Shown: positions 1 through 11,154 of the stretch, piece by piece
Layout: the number at the start of each line of letters is the position of its first letter
Position numbering within the stretch: position 1 is the stretch's first letter
DNA from: Posidonia oceanica
Lineage: Eukaryota > Streptophyta > Magnoliopsida > Alismatales > Posidoniaceae
Direction of reading: 5' to 3'
NCBI GenBank assembly: GCA_037176725.1
Contig: JAZBRS010000013.1
Location: 10,233,001-10,297,000 of the forward strand
DNA length: 64,000 nucleotides
Position numbers and translations under genes: made by a program
Notes under the pieces: generated by a model
The model's database searches: none
Seen by the model: the letters and a program-made list of their open reading frames with translations, nothing else
What the model was told of the DNA's origin: nothing

Positions 1-230
1 CATCTTTCATTCAGTTTCTAATCCCTGTTTGTCTGTGTTTATGTCAGCAGAGATCGGTAAGCGAGTTCCCTTGCTGGAGCTTGAGTACTGTCCCCTACTG
101 ACACCCCTGTTGCGACTTTTGTTCGCGACCATTCTCCTCTGAGCTATTCGCTTTTGCGACAATAGCTCCTCCTAGGACTCGTCCTCTTTTCCCTCGTCAC
201 AGTCCTATCCTCACGCACTCTCGGTCAGCA
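1..230 (+). other. Leader of element H upstream of gag
   Basis: This is untranslated or degenerate sequence just before the first gag methionine at 231. It is pyrimidine-rich and has no clear coding potential on either strand. The 5' LTR and primer-binding site of H must lie further left, so they cannot be described. Confidence 0.5.
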
Positions 231-2772
231 ATGGCCCAGTTCGTTAATGAGCCTCTTCTTACTCTTGTCACAGGGAGAGTTTCCGCTTCGGCGCCTCTAG
301 TTCCCCCTTCAGCTCCCTTTGTGCCCCCTGTGATGCCAGGTTTTCCCCTAACGCCTTTGGTATCCCAGTTCGTCCCAAGGCATTGGCAGACATCCACCTC
401 TCTGGATCTGGTCATCGAGTCCATCTTAGTGACTGTCATTCGCGTTCCGGAGATGCCTCTGACCCCTCCTTCTCAGGGATACGTCACTCTTGATGCCCCT
501 TCTGCTGCTGCGGCAACTCTTGCTGTAGGACCTCTTTCCCCTGGACAATCTGTGTCCATGCCACTTGCTTCTCATCCCTTGCCAGCACTGCACTTTAGCG
601 TTCCCGCTAACGGGACGCCTGAGGCACAGTACTAGCACCTGATGGAGCTCGCCCAGAGACTATAGGGCATGGCTCTATCGGTTCGTCCCCCCTTCATTCC
701 TACCGCTCTTGAGGTTCCCTACGGCCAGCTCCTGCATATCATGCATTTGCCACTGCACCTTCGCCTAGACCATCGTCTCAACTGCTCACGGTTCCGACAA
801 TGGGGGCACGGTTTCCACCTCCCACAGCACAACACACAGCACTGCATACACCTCCGCCACCTGGTGGCTAGTCTTTCGGGCTGGTTGGAGCACAGTACCC
901 CACTGGCTTGCTGTCTGGCACCCCGCCTGTGCAACAACTGATGCTCTAGCACACTACACCTTCCACTGCACAGCATGTCATTTATCCTCCTCCCCTGCAT
1001 CAGATCCAGAATCCTGCATACATCCCATCATACACCATACCAGTGCATGGATACGCTGGCCATCCCGTTGCTCCACCAGGTGACACTATGGTAGATCCGG
1101 AGGAGCACTTAGGTGCGACCCACTCGGCATATGTGCTCGCTACCCCTGCTGATCCCTCTCTTGCGGCAACAAATCCAGTCCCCATCAATAACAGGATGGA
1201 CGTCTTGGAGAAGGCACTACGACTAGTGCAGGGTACTGAACACAAGACCTACCAGTTCCAGGACCTCTACTGCTTTCCAAAGGCGGTACTCCCACCGAAG
1301 TTCAAAATCTCAGACTTCGATAAATATAATGGTAGGGGCTGTCCCATAGCACATCTAAAGGCGTATTGCGGTGATCTCGCTCAGCTCTAGGCTGACGAGA
1401 GGTTGCTGATCTGCCTGTTCCAGAAAAGCTTGACCGGGCCAGCAGTCAAGTGGTTCACCTCACTTGATATGTCAGCCATCAAGACTTGGAACGACCTCAG
1501 TTAGGCATTCCTAGAACAATATTCCTTCAACCTCGACCTGGTCCCAAAGCACGCGGACCTGGTCGCAACCAAGTAGAATCCCAACGAGCCGTTCGAGGAG
1601 TACGTCGGCCGTTGGCGCGCGCTTGCTTCACAAGTTCGAGATAGACCCTCTGACGAGGAGTCTATTGAGATCGTTATCAAGGGGGCACAGCCATCTCTCG
1701 GGGCTCTGCTTAGCATTCAACCTGTCACTACTTTTGCAGCACTAATCCGAGCTGGAGCGCGCGTGGAGAGTTCGTTGCGGAGTGGCAACTTCCCTGCTCT
1801 CTCTGCGTTCGCTAAGCAGGCCGCGACCAGTGCCAACAGTAACACCACCAACAACAACAACGGTAGCAACAGCAATTGTCCTCGGAAGAAAGATTCTCCG
1901 AAGATCGTTGTTGCATACGTCAATTCCCCTATTGCGCCTGTTCATCTAGCGTCTCGGCCTGCCCCAGCTCAGATGGTGTATGCTCCTACACCTAGGAATC
2001 CCCCCACACCACAGATCACCACCATCGCTCGACCAGTCTATCCCGCCACACCGGTTCAGCAAGGCCAATACCCAAGGCAAAGATGGCCTCCCACAGAACG
2101 GCGGAAGTTCGCTCCACTAGTGGAACCGCTGAATGCCATCTTGCCAAAGGTTGCATCACTCCTAAGATTCCCAGAGGTTCGCCCGCCCCCAAACCCCTTG
2201 CCGCATTGGTATAAGGCGAACCTCTTTTGCAATTTCCATCGAAGCGTCGGGCATTCGACGGACAATTGCTTCACCCTGCGGAATGCTATTCAGGACTTGA
2301 TCAAATCGGGAACGATTGTGATCGACATGCACGAGGCATCCACTCCTGCATCCACACATGCATCTGCTCATTCATCTGTTCCTCCTCACCCCAGCATCGT
2401 CCGCCAACCTCTACCGGAGCACTCTTATCCAGGAGGTGCGGGAACCTCAGGAATTCACTCTCTTTTCCCTTCTGAGCCTACCACGTCCGTGGTAGACCCT
2501 TCTGAGCTCATCTCTGATATCTCTGAGCCCTTTCCTGTCAACCTCTATCTTGCGGCTGTTGCCGGCTCCGAGTCGAGAGTTCACATGATCCGACCGCGTG
2601 CTAAGCCGGAGCGCTCCTTCGCGGCGCCCGCTGTGCTTCCTCAGGCTCAATCCCCTATACACCTCCTAGCTAGGGCCTAGCCTAGATCCCCTGTCCATTT
2701 CTTAGGACGGCCTCAGTTAGGATCCCCTGTACACCTTTTAGGCAGACCTCAGCCTACCCCTGCCTTCCCTCC
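231..2772 (+). pseudogene. gag: Gag of element H, degenerate, interrupted at its 3' end by element A
   Basis: Gag forms the virus-like particle and packages the element RNA. The N-terminal part (231-635) is rich in Pro, Ser and Val. The retrotransposon gag core runs from about 1238 to 1760, with the family motif around VLPPKFK, then a WF..LD block and an EEYVGRWR block. A zinc knuckle at 2228-2269 has spacing C-x2-H-x4-H-x4-C, the His variant typical of Tat/Ogre gag, followed by ...LRNAIQDLIKSGTI. In-frame stops lie at 1388, 1502, 1574 and 2678, and the frame shifts between 635 and 1043. The Pro-rich tail runs to 2772, where A begins. The same frame resumes at 19360. Confidence 0.85.
2768..2772. 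repeat. Left target-site duplication of element A (CCTCC)
   Basis: CCTCC lies directly before the TG end of A. The identical pentamer follows the CA end at 19355-19359. Five base pairs is the usual duplication length for Ty3/gypsy integrases. The H coding frame is restored when A and one copy are removed. Confidence 0.93.
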
Positions 2773-5700
2773 TGTTGACACCCCATCTTGACAGGCTTGG
2801 ATCCTTGGGGCCCTCCTGGTGATTGCTGGACTCAAACCTAACCCAAAACCAAACCCTAACCCTCTTCTTTACCCTTCAAAACCAGCCAACTTGACTTAAG
2901 CCTTTACCCCTCTTCCCAAGCTCAAAACCTGACCAAAACCCATGGGAAAACCCACCAACACCCACTTAGCAAGCCTACCCAAGAACCCAGAAATTTCCAA
3001 ACCTAGACCATTCCCAAAAACCCTAGAAAGCCTAGGTAAAACTACCCTTTTTCTACACCTTAAAACCCCTCCAAAACCTTCTTAGAATCAAACCAGAACT
3101 TCAGACCCAGCTCTTCAAATCCTAGACTACCCACTCAACAAATTTCACCTCATTCCAAAACCCTTAAGACCCACTTTCATCCAAATTATCCTTTTCTCTC
3201 TCCGGGATTATCATTTTCTCTCTCCTCTCTCTCTCCTGATTATCATCTCTCTTTTCATCCCCTTTTTGCCCCTTTTCTGGCCTGGCTGTGGGCCCTCTTT
3301 GTACTTCTATCCCTTCTCTATCTTATTCCAATTTTTACTTTATTTTTAGCTTTTTTCCTGAATTTTAAAAATCATTTTTCTCCAACCTATCTCTTTTCCT
3401 TTTATTTCCCTCTTTTCCCCTTTTCCTTCTTCCTTTTCTTTTCCTTTGCCCTCTTTTGCAAAAATCCATGAAAACCCCTGAAAATCTGTAAAACCCCAAA
3501 ATATAAGAGAAACAAATCAGAACTCTAAGAAAAACAATTAAAAAACATTAAACAAGCAATTAAAAACTTAAACTTAACTAAATCAAGCTAAAAAGGAAAT
3601 CAAGCATGCAAACTAAAAAATGCAAAACAAACCAAAAGAAAATACTGAAAAATCAAGGAAAAAACTAAAATAAAATCAAAACCCACCAAAAGTGAAAACC
3701 CTATCAAAATAATTAAAAAACAAACTCTAAAAAAAGAAGTAAAACAATTAAAACACTAGGATAAACAATTAATGAAAGAAAAAGGCTTAACTTAGCAAAC
3801 CTAAGAAAAAACAACATAAGGACTTAATTAAAAAGAAAAAGAAAAACACATTAAAAAGACTTAAAAACACTCCATCAAACCAGAGAAACCCGATTAAAAA
3901 ATATCAAGAAAAATCAACAAATAAAAATCAAAAACCTAATTCAAAAGACTTAAGAAAGAAAATCCTAAAAGACTAAAACTAAAAAGCCCAAAACCCATCC
4001 TAATTAACCTAAAAATAAATCCTAAAAATCCTAATTAACATCCTAAAATGCTTAACAAGAAAAACACAATTAACAAAACAATTTAAAAGATTTAACGAAC
4101 ACTTAATCAAATGGAAAACAAAGTAAGAACAAAACAAAACCCTAAAACCCTAGTCAAGCCCAAAACACACTAATTAACCCAAAACAGTCATTAAAAAATC
4201 TAATTAAACACCTAACCTACAACCCAATCCATCTAATATTTTTACTTATTTTTAATTTATTTTTTCCTATTTTATTTCTCCTATTTTCCCTCTCTTTCTT
4301 TCTTTCTTCCTTCTCATTTTTCTTTCCTTTTTCCTTGCTGGGCCCATCAGCCCGTTTCTCTCCTTCTTCTTTATTTTTCTTTTTCTCTTTTTTCGGCCCG
4401 CAGCCCGGCCTTCTCCTCCTTCTTCTTCCTTCAGCTTTCTGCATTTCCTCCGTTTTCTCCCGCGAGCGGCCAGCTACAGCTCTCCCTCCATCGTTTGAAT
4501 TCGAAGCTCTCCATCCAATCACCTACAGAGCTCGCCGCTTCTCCTCTATCTCAGCACCATTTCCGGGAGGCAATCAATGCCTGTCGTCTCGCCGGCATCC
4601 GTCTCCTGTCTGCTGCAGTGCGTCGCCGTCGAATTCAAAATCCCAGCGCGCGCACCGACAGCCCTCCTCCTGATATAAGCATCCAGAATTCCCTTCCTCA
4701 GACGAGCCTTTTGATCATCCAGAGAGGGAGAGTGGCAGAGCTCAACACTTAGCAATCGGCAAATTTGAGAGAGAAACCAGAATTCCAGCAGCTTTCCTCC
4801 ACCTGAGCGACCTCCCCTTTCTTCCTCTGTATTCTCCAATTCCCAGAGAGAAGAGTCCGAGAGAGAGAGCCTGAGGGTGTGCTTTGGCATCCCGGAGAGA
4901 GAGCCCAGTTCCAGGGCCTTCCCCCAGCAATCCTTTCCCCAATTCTTTCCTCTGAATTCAGCAGAACCTCCTCCTTCTTCTCCAGCAAACCAGCCCCCTT
5001 CCAAGCCCCATTTGCTCTCCCAGTTGATCCCCCAAGTTCACCCAGAAACCCAGCAATACCTCCCCACCATTTCCCGACCATTCCACCTCTGAAACCATCC
5101 TAAAACACCACCTGTCCACCTGAAACTCAAATTGTGAACCCAAAGCAACCCACTCCAGAATTCCCATCACTCCAGTCCACTACTTCCTCCCAAACTCCAC
5201 CCAAAGATTCACCAGACCATCACCTTCCCAGAACACCTGACATCAGACCCGGCCATCCACCACAGACCAAGAACTCCACAACAAACACCTGCCTTCTCCA
5301 CTGACCAGAAGATCGTCCGAACTCCAAATCCTCTCCACACACTCCAGGAATCCCATCCAGCAATCCAGAACCACTCCCCGGACCTCCAGCAACCTCCCGG
5401 AGGGTTCCATCCAACCAGACGAGCAGCAGACACCCCCCCCGACTCCCGACTGTTTCTCTGAACCCACAGAGCGCCGGATTTCTCTCCGAGCTCTGGAGCT
5501 TCCATCCAACTAACTGGGAAGCACCGGAGGACCATTCTGAAGCAGCTCCAGCCCTCGCGAGCAGCCGGCGACGCCCGCAGCGACCGGACGACCTCCACCG
5601 GCCACCTCCGGAACTGCTGAGGTCGGGAGAACACCTCAGACGCGGAATTAGGTAAAATCTTCTTCCCTTAGTCTTCTTTTCTTCCCGCGATGCTTTTCCA

Positions 5701-6850
5701 CCCTTTAGATTAGCGTTTCCGACCTTCCTGCTCTGATCGCGACTCGCCGGACAGAGCTTCTTCTCCGGCGCCGGCCTCCGCTCTTCCCGATGCTCCAGCC
5801 AACGGAACGTCGCCCCGACGGTCCCCGGAGCTCCGCACGGACGTCAGCTCCAGCTCCCGCCGATCAGCGCCTCCACAAGCCCCCTGTGCCGGCGGTGCTA
5901 AGGTCCGGTAGCTTACTGCTACAGTACCTACCATCGCCGGCAAGTCACTGTTCCTTTATTTTTCCAAGTATAAAGTTTCTGTGTGAATATTGCATTCTTG
6001 CCTTAAGTTTTTACATTTTTGCGTTCTGGTCCTCTGTTCATTTAATATGCTTAGTTTTTAATTTAATACCATGCTAAATTGCTGCTTTTATCTCTGCTTT
6101 TCAGTATTTGCAATCTAGTCCTGTTACTGTGCTGTGCTGTTGTATTATTTTGCATTTTAGCCCCTCTGTTTTCGTTTTTTGCACTTAGGTCCTGCAGTAA
6201 ATCAGTTCATTTAATTGCATATAGTTTACCATATGAAATTGCATTCTGCATCCCTGCATATTTCTGATTTTGCATATAGGTCCATGCACTGTAGTAACTT
6301 AGGTTTTATTTTTTTTATTTTTGCTTGTTGCATTGCATCTTCTTCCCTCTGTTTTCTGACATTTGCATTTAGGTCCATTTTAAATGGACAGTAACTGTTT
6401 TCCATGCATTTTAGCCTATTGCATTGCATTTTGGCCCCTGTTTTTTTTTAAAATTGCACATCAGTCCTTTTCAGTGTTTTCAGAGCATATTTACCATACA
6501 AACTTGCATATTTGACCCCTGCATGATTCAAAAATCACACATAGGTCCTTGCATCTTTTAAAAACTATGTAAAAAGACTGTTTTGCCCCTAAAAATGCAT
6601 CTTAGCTCCTATGCTTACAAAATTGCATGTAGACCCTCCACTTGCATTCCCAGACTCCCCAGAACCCTGTTTTCTGGCAAATTTGCATTTTAGACCCTAG
6701 TTTTTCCAAAATTGCATTCTGATTTCTTTTGGTCTTCAAAACTTCTTCCAATGCATACCCTCTTTTCAAATTAGCTTTCTGAGCCCAGTCTTTTGCGAAA
6801 TAACCCTCTGCCCTCTCCTGTTTTCAAAACCCTCCTCTGTGGACCCCATC
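2773..6850 (+). repeat. 5' LTR of element A, lacking its last ~1.7 kb
   Basis: It aligns with 13545-17629 of the 3' LTR and then breaks off into integrase. Zones in order: CCCTA-rich start (2840-3080), A-rich stretch (3470-4210), pyrimidine tract (4220-4440), GC-rich leader-like part (4480-5650), a splice-donor-like AG|GTAA with the cut after 5651, a second GC-rich patch (5715-5945), then T-rich sequence with repeated TTTGCAT/GGTCC words (5950-6850). A weak TATA-like GATATAAGC lies near 4670. The lost part corresponds to 17630-19354. Confidence 0.9.
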
Positions 6851-7734
6851 AGCTGCACAACATGTCCTCGCCATGGCCTTTCTCCGCCTGGGGGATCGAC
6901 GTCATTGGCGCCATCCACCCTGCTGCTTCAAATGGTCATCGTTACATTCTGGTAGCGATCGATTATTTTACCAAGTGGGTGGAAGCAGCCTCTTACAGAA
7001 CAGTCACCGCTGTGGCAATAGAAAAATTTATCAGAAACAATATCGTTGCCCGATATGGGGTCCCGCACTCAGTCATCTCTGATAATGGCACAAACTTCAT
7101 TGCCAAAAGGATCAAGGAATACCTGCAGAGTCTCAAGATCAAGCATCATCGATCCTCGCCCTATCGGCCACAGATGAACGGAGCTGTGGAGTCTGCAAAC
7201 AAGAGCATTGTCAAGATTCTGAAGAAAATGGCAGAAACCCACAAGGATTGGCACGACAAGCTCCCGTACGCACTCTGGGCGTACAGGACATCAATCCGGA
7301 CCTCTACAGGAGCCACCCCGTACTCTCTGGTGTACGGAATGGAAGCGGTGTTACCTGTGGAAGTAGAGATCCCCTCTCTACGGATCCTACGAGAAGTTGA
7401 GCTGGAAGGGGCAGAATGGGTCGAAGACCGCTGCATCCAACTGAACTTAATTGATGAGCGCAGACTGCAAGCTATGCACAACGCTCACTGCTATCAGAAG
7501 CGGATGGCCAGAGCATTCTTGAAAAAGGTCCAGCCCAGAAGCTTTCAGCCAGGGGATCTTGTCTTGCGCGCCATTCATTCGCCTGACGGTCGAGGGAAAT
7601 TCCGACCCAACTGGCGTGGCCCCTTCGTGGTCAAGCAGATCTTTTCGGGAGGCACTGCAACTCTTGAGGATATGGATCGGGTCGAGCAGTCTGAGCCCGT
7701 CAACCTCTGCTATCTAAAGAAGTACTATCAGTAG
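6851..7734 (+). pseudogene. int: Integrase fragment of element A (catalytic core and C-terminal domain)
   Basis: Integrase inserts the element cDNA into nuclear DNA. The DDE triad is visible: Asp in WGIDVIG, Asp in SDNGTNF, Glu in GAVESANK. The C-terminal part ends with the LRAIHSPDGRGKFRPNWRGPF block and ...LCYLKKYYQ. There are no stops or frameshifts. The N-terminal HHCC zinc domain and all upstream pol domains are missing because the 5' LTR is joined directly here. The open frame begins inside LTR sequence at 6793; the first ATG in real integrase sequence is at 6861. Identity to H's integrase is high by eye. Without the zinc domain it is unlikely to work alone. Confidence 0.9.
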
Positions 7735-9194
7735 CCGAAAGTGGCCCCGTTGCAGATGCCCTTCTCCCACTTGCACTTGCATTCTCGCCTCCTGCCACAT
7801 CTTTTCAAATCATCATCGTCATCCTTTCAACTCTTGCATTCTCTCTCTCCGAAATCATCATCGTCATCCTCTCAAGCATTGTACCTTCGGCCCGGTGATG
7901 AAAACCAGAAGTGCTTGCCTGCTCTAGAAAGAGTCACCCTACCTCACCTGGCACTACTCAGATGTCTTAGCTAGTGAGGGAGCCACCACCAACGAGGACA
8001 GGCGAACCGCCTAATCTCGCAAGGACATACACCTCTGAGGGAGAAAAAATGTTAGGATGTGAGTCTGGAAAAAGCGAGAGTAGACACCTAGGTTTGGGCA
8101 CATCCAAGGAACAGAAGACGAAGACAGAAGCCGGCCCTAGAGATAGGGGTGTGCAGTCTAACCCTGCTCCTTCTACCCATCACACAGCAGACCCAAAGCC
8201 TAAATCCATTACATTTCGAACACCCTCCTTTTGCCACCACAATGGGGATAGCAAAAGCCTGAAAAAAAAAGAGAAAAACAAAACAACAAGCAAAAAAAAA
8301 AAGGGGGAAAAAGCAAGCAAAGCAAAAAAAAGAAGAAAAAAGGGCAAAATGCAGCCAAAAAAAAACACAGTCACCATTATCCCCCATGCCTCACTAGAGA
8401 TCTCCAACATGTCAAGCTTAAAAGGGTCTACCACATCCTCCTAAGAGCAAACACTCACCCTTCTCCTGGCTAGGGGCAGAGAAAGACTGCATACCTATGA
8501 GGGAGAAATCAATCAAAAAAGAGAGCTGAAAGAATAGCTGTAGGTCCTGAGAGTGTGGCCAGTAGCCTGTCCTCACCACACCACCACCTGTATAATGCCA
8601 ACAACCCGTCCCGGAGAGCCACTGACAAGCCAAGAGTCTAGGTAGGGCCCAGTGAGTTAGGGACCACTCCCTTCCTTTGCAGCAGGCACCAAAGCACTCC
8701 GTATGCTGAGGGCATCCAAGCATACTCATTCTATCCAGGCATACTCACCTATCCAGGCATACTCATTTATCCAAGCATGCTCATTCATCTAAGCATACTA
8801 CTCATCTTCATAAGCATATCACCTGCATCATGCATACATGCATCTTCTTCTATCATCCCTTTTCCTATCAATTTCTCCCGCTCTGCAACGCGCTTCGGCC
8901 CTGAGACAGTACTCCTCCCCAGCAGAGCGCATCGACGACACTCGAACTGCGCTGGTCCAGATCTCCTGCCGGCCCTCGCCCCCGTGTCAGCAAGACCGCT
9001 GCATATCTCCTTTGCTTATCTGTGCTTAACTGCCATGTTCTGTTATCAACTGCTGAATACATATGGAACTACTTTATCAGCCTCAGTTTCTGCTTATTGT
9101 CAAAGAATATACGCCTGCGAGATCTGACTGTTTATTGATAGTAGGTACTTTCAAGCTTCTGCAGCTATCTGCCTGTCCCTCTGCAATCAGCGTA
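7735..9194 (+). other. Spacer between integrase and the DUF7745 ORF in element A
   Basis: This non-coding stretch corresponds block by block to 25643-27123 of H. It has CATCATCGTCATCC words near 7808-7875, a conserved block around 7890-8170, an A-rich run near 8258-8365 and a conserved pyrimidine tract ending in CAG at 8680-8682. That last site is a good splice-acceptor candidate for a subgenomic mRNA expressing the downstream ORF. Open frames here are low-complexity and not conserved in H. Confidence 0.6.
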
Positions 9195-10397
9195 ATGGGC
9201 TTTCCTACTCTGCTAACTCCTGCCCACTGCTCGGAAGCCCTGCGAGAATGGATTAGCAGGCTCACTCTACAAGACTGTGAACAGCTGCGCTTGTGGGGCA
9301 TACCAACCAAGCTGCTGAAGGCTGCTGATGTGGAGGTCAGCCGCCACCTTCTGTGTGCCGCCGCAAGATTCTGGAAGCCGGCACATCATGTCTTCCGTTT
9401 CAACAGGACTGAGCTGACACCTACACTGGAAGAGGTGCGTCGGATCTGCGGCTCTTCCAAGATCCTGGGGCCGCCTGTTTTCATGAGGCGAGATGGATAT
9501 CTCAAGGTCCTGAGCCAGCTAACTGGGCTCCCCACTCGAACCTGCCAACAGAAATTAATCTGCACCAGCGGGCCTGAATCTATGCTTCGCCTTGTGCACT
9601 TCGATGATATCATGAACAAGCACGCAGAACGCGGAGAAGAGTTGTGGCTCCGAGGATTTGTTATCCGCTTCCTGGGCGAACTGATCTTTACTCATGGCCG
9701 ACTGATAGTGGCCATTGAGGTTGCAGAAATTGCATTAGCTGTGGTGACCCAGCACATAGACCTGGCACCAGTTGTCCTGGCAGAGACCTATCGTGGGCTG
9801 GACCGCATCTCTCATCGCTGCCGCCACTTCCACGGTTGCGGAGCACTCATACAAGTCTGGCTAACCGCGCACTTAGAGACGAACCTCTTGCGCCCTCAAG
9901 TGCATGCCTTTGAAGCTTACTACAGCAGCGCCCGTGCCAAGACAGAAAAGAGCGTTAAAGAAGAATACGAGAGGCTGTCAGCACTGACTGACGACGCTAT
10001 AACCTGGCGTATTGTCCCCTCTGCAGCAGAGCCATTCACTGTCTTCTTCAGCGTGCGTGACATGCGGCTGATCATTCTTCCAGGTTTCACAGCAGGCATA
10101 GAGTACCATCCAATCAGGGTCATGCGCCAGTTCGGCTTCCGGCAGGGCGCCTTCATTGACAGTACAGCGCCCCAGCTTCTACAGATGTACCCTCTCAGCA
10201 CAACTGCCCCAACCAAGAAGCTTGCTAGTCTGATGCAGCATGGGGTCCAATCAACAGACATTGCAGCTGTGAGAGGTGTAGGATGCACCCTAGAATATGA
10301 AGCTGAAGTCCGAGAGCTCTGGCCTATTTCTGAGGTCCCGCCAGGCGGCCCCCTATTCCCCGACTCCCGGCGGTCGAAGAAGGCCCGAGTTGACTAG
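9195..10397 (+). CDS. DUF7745-like (plant-mobile-domain-related) extra ORF of element A, intact
   Basis: This gives a 400-aa protein of unknown function carried after integrase. I choose the ATG at 9195 (MGFPTL) over the upstream in-frame ATG at 9063, because H's copy starts at the same residue and similarity fades upstream. Recognisable DUF7745-type blocks are FWKPAHHVFRF..ELTPTLEEV near residues 60-80, a hydrophobic segment with PVVLAETYRGLDR near 200, and GIEYHPIRVMRQFGF near 310. The C-terminus SRRSKKAR is basic and could be a nuclear signal. H's copy has exactly the same length, with no indel. Extra ORFs of this kind are known in Tat-lineage elements; their job is not settled. The family name is from memory of its motifs. 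Confidence 0.78.
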   Translation: MGFPTLLTPAHCSEALREWISRLTLQDCEQLRLWGIPTKLLKAADVEVSRHLLCAAARFWKPAHHVFRFNRTELTPTLEEVRRICGSSKILGPPVFMRRDGYLKVLSQLTGLPTRTCQQKLICTSGPESMLRLVHFDDIMNKHAERGEELWLRGFVIRFLGELIFTHGRLIVAIEVAEIALAVVTQHIDLAPVVLAETYRGLDRISHRCRHFHGCGALIQVWLTAHLETNLLRPQVHAFEAYYSSARAKTEKSVKEEYERLSALTDDAITWRIVPSAAEPFTVFFSVRDMRLIILPGFTAGIEYHPIRVMRQFGFRQGAFIDSTAPQLLQMYPLSTTAPTKKLASLMQHGVQSTDIAAVRGVGCTLEYEAEVRELWPISEVPPGGPLFPDSRRSKKARVD

Positions 10398-10710
10398 GCC
10401 CTTGTGCAACCATCATATGGTCTTCTTTCAGACTATGCTGTACATTTCTGGCCTACCACAGGCATTGTACTCACCAAGTTTTATCAATGAAAAAAACTGT
10501 TTCTGCTTTCTGCTTGCACATCAAGATTCTTTGCTGTATTGCATATCATTATCATCACCATCTTGGGCCCTCTAACCAGACTTGCAGACATCACAACGCA
10601 GCAAAGTCCTCAGCACCCAATCTGGAGTCCGGAGCCTCTGCGGACCCGCGTCGTCAAGCTACGCCATCTGGCGTCCCCAGCTGGTCGCCCCTAGCTGGAT
10701 CATCATCCCC
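10398..10710 (+). other. Region between the DUF7745 ORF and the 83-bp repeat in A
   Basis: This is 3' untranslated sequence. It holds a diverged first version of the repeat words (CTAGCTGGATCATC) near 10690-10710. I see no gene. Confidence 0.5.
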
Positions 10711-11150
10711 TGCGGGCTGGCACCCCAAACTGCTCGGCGAAAGGTCCGTCAACCTGTCATCCTCCTCAGCTGATCATCCCCAGCTGAGTCCCCTGCGGGC
10801 TGGCACCCCAAACTGCTCGGCGAAAGGTCCGTCAACCTGTCATCCACCTCAGCTGATCATCCCCAGCTGAGTCCCCTGCGGGCTGGCACCCCAAACTGCT
10901 TGGCGAAAGGTCCGTCAACCTGTCATCCTCCTCAGCTGATCATCCCCAGCTGAGTCCCCTGCGGGCTGGCACCCCAAACTGCTCGGCGAAAGGTCCGTCA
11001 ACCTGTCATCCTCCTCAGCTGATCATCCCCAGCTGAGTCCCCTACGGGCTGGCACCCCAAACTGCTCAGCGAAAGGTCCGTCAACCTGTCATCCTCTGCA
11101 GCTGATCATCCCCAGCTGAGTCCCCTGCGGGCTGGTACCCCAAACTACTC
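10711..11150 (+). repeat. 83-bp tandem repeat in the 3' region of element A
   Basis: The unit starts TGCGGGCTGGCACCCC at 10711, 10794, 10877, 10960, 11043 and 11126, spaced exactly 83 bp, giving five full copies and a partial one. Each unit contains CAGCTG twice, flanking TGATCATCCC-type sequence, which can pair. H has only a single diverged version of the flanks (about 28600-28640), so the expansion is private to A. This fits the known habit of Tat elements to generate satellite-like repeats in their 3' untranslated region. Confidence 0.92.
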
Positions 11151-11154
11151 GTCT

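Noticed and set aside
4217..4522. Lys/Glu-rich minus-strand frame, repeated at 14989-15294
   Set aside because: It is the reverse of the LTR pyrimidine tract; there is no domain, and repetition is due to the LTR pair.
4546..5634. Overlapping frames in the GC-rich part of A's LTR, both strands
   Set aside because: They are repeated in both LTRs but not matched at protein level in H, E or F. I read this as leader sequence with high GC.
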